Assembly (NCBI RefSeq): GCF_015223055.1
Contig: NZ_JADFBX010000001.1
Span: 1,226,547-1,290,546, forward strand
Length of the DNA: 64,000 nt
From: Pedobacter sp. MC2016-24
GTDB taxonomy: Bacteria; Bacteroidota; Bacteroidia; Sphingobacteriales; Sphingobacteriaceae
Direction of reading: 5' to 3'
Below, one piece after another: positions 63,645 through 64,000 of the stretch. Below the pieces are notes generated by a model that saw nothing but the letters and a program-made list of their open reading frames with translations, made no database searches and had not been told where the DNA came from. A program made the position numbers and the translations under genes. Position 1 is the first letter of the stretch, and each line of letters starts with the position of its first letter.

Positions 63645-64000
63645 TTATTCAGAATCCTTTCTATAAGTTTTCACCTCATTCCAAGTGATTTTGTCACCTT
63701 GAGTGGTATGATCTATCTCCTGTCTATCGCTCCATTTGTACTTGTTTTTCAGAACGAATATTGCAATAGCACTGTTAACCTGGTTGGTTAATGCTTGTGA
63801 AAGTAGGTTAGCTTCAATTTTGGCTTCAATCCTTTTTATAGCTTGGGAAACGATCTTATCCCCATCAAATTTTGCTATCCAATCAGTCCAGATGCTATTG
63901 TACAGCCCAAGATTAGCTAAAGCAATGCCCAGATATACAATCTTATTACCTTCTACATCATTGAAAATCTCATCTAAATGATCTAAAACTATATCCTTTG
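63645..64000 (-). CDS. Terminase small subunit, partial
   Basis: The minus-strand frame is open from the window edge to the TAA at 63647-63645, about 117 residues of C-terminal part. It contains IEAKIEANLLSQALTNQ, a terminal helical part and the pattern FVLKNKYKWSDRQE followed by a short polar tail, which is the usual end of Bacteroidetes-phage small terminases. The N-terminal DNA-binding part lies outside the window. Confidence 0.85.
   Translation of the reverse strand, partial: KDIVLDHLDEIFNDVEGNKIVYLGIALANLGLYNSIWTDWIAKFDGDKIVSQAIKRIEAKIEANLLSQALTNQVNSAIAIFVLKNKYKWSDRQEIDHTTQGDKITWNEVKTYRKDSE

Larger units (their letters stand above)
37908..64000 (-). mobile_element. Prophage late region, siphovirus type (right end outside window)
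   Basis: Continuous minus-strand order TerS-TerL-portal-head protein-protease-capsid-connector-closure-...-tail tube-chaperones-tape measure-hub-lysozyme-holin, typical of a long-tailed non-contractile phage. Many adjacent genes overlap by 1 or 4 nt. The left border lies between the DUF72 gene and the holin; the exact start shown here is a choice. Integrase, repressor and replication genes must lie beyond 64000, if present. Confidence 0.92.

Overview
The window is a chromosomal segment of a Bacteroidota bacterium, most likely in the Sphingobacteriaceae (Pedobacter-like). The reasons are two secreted proteins with type IX secretion C-terminal domains, Bacteroidetes-only families (DUF4296, DUF2723, the short ProS, 3-oxoacid CoA-transferase pair), matches to the Bacteroidetes -7 promoter box TAnnTTTG, and a moderate-to-low GC content. 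No database search was possible; all family names come from reading motifs and domain order.

Layout. (1) 1-2163: two adjacent T9SS cargo genes, the first cut by the window edge, followed by a decayed copy of the junction between them, then a strong terminator. (2) 2180-3883: a tyrosine integrase of the type common in Bacteroidetes elements, two 18-bp direct repeats, what looks like a 3' fragment of a tmRNA gene with its terminator, and an intact tRNA-Ser(GCU). This is the scarred end of an integrated element. (3) 3951-36771: ordinary chromosome. It carries an HD-domain cyclic-dinucleotide phosphodiesterase, thiolase, two POT peptide transporters, a dolichol-phosphate-mannose-synthase-like glycosyltransferase, cystathionine gamma-synthase, ProS, a glycine-rich lipoprotein, a FadL-like outer-membrane protein, a UbiD decarboxylase, Dps, a LysM/RlpA-like protein, uridine kinase, ScoAB, MutS2, a PLP-binding YggS protein, aspartate kinase, a methyltransferase, a large DUF2723 membrane protein, a 1-Cys peroxiredoxin and DUF72. 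(4) 36772-37907: a boundary zone with phased T-tracts, a gene broken by an in-frame TAG, and a small lipoprotein. (5) 37945-64000: the late region of a siphovirus-type prophage, running off the right edge, nearly all on the minus strand.

The prophage reads from right to left: small and large terminase, portal, MuF head protein with a C-terminal HExxH metallopeptidase-like domain, prohead protease, HK97-type major capsid protein interrupted by one in-frame TAA, head-tail connector, head closure, a block of host-contact proteins (CotH-kinase-like, leucine-rich-like, triple Ig-like), gp10-like and tail terminator-like proteins, a tail-tube domain fused to a long repeat fibre, the tail tube, a tail chaperone pair joined by a probable -1 frameshift on nine A residues, tape measure, a hub-like protein, lysozyme and holin. 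Four genes or gene pairs of accessory type interrupt this order: a two-gene plus-strand unit (58009-58973), a GIY-YIG-like gene (48896), a small minus-strand ORF with its own terminator, and a possible small RNA. Integrase, repressor and replication genes of the phage are not in the window.

The most unusual items are the CotH-type atypical kinase in a virion-gene position, the MuF-metallopeptidase fusion, the duplicated tail-tube domain used as a fibre anchor, a 56-bp conserved block upstream of two structural transcription units, and the interrupted capsid gene.
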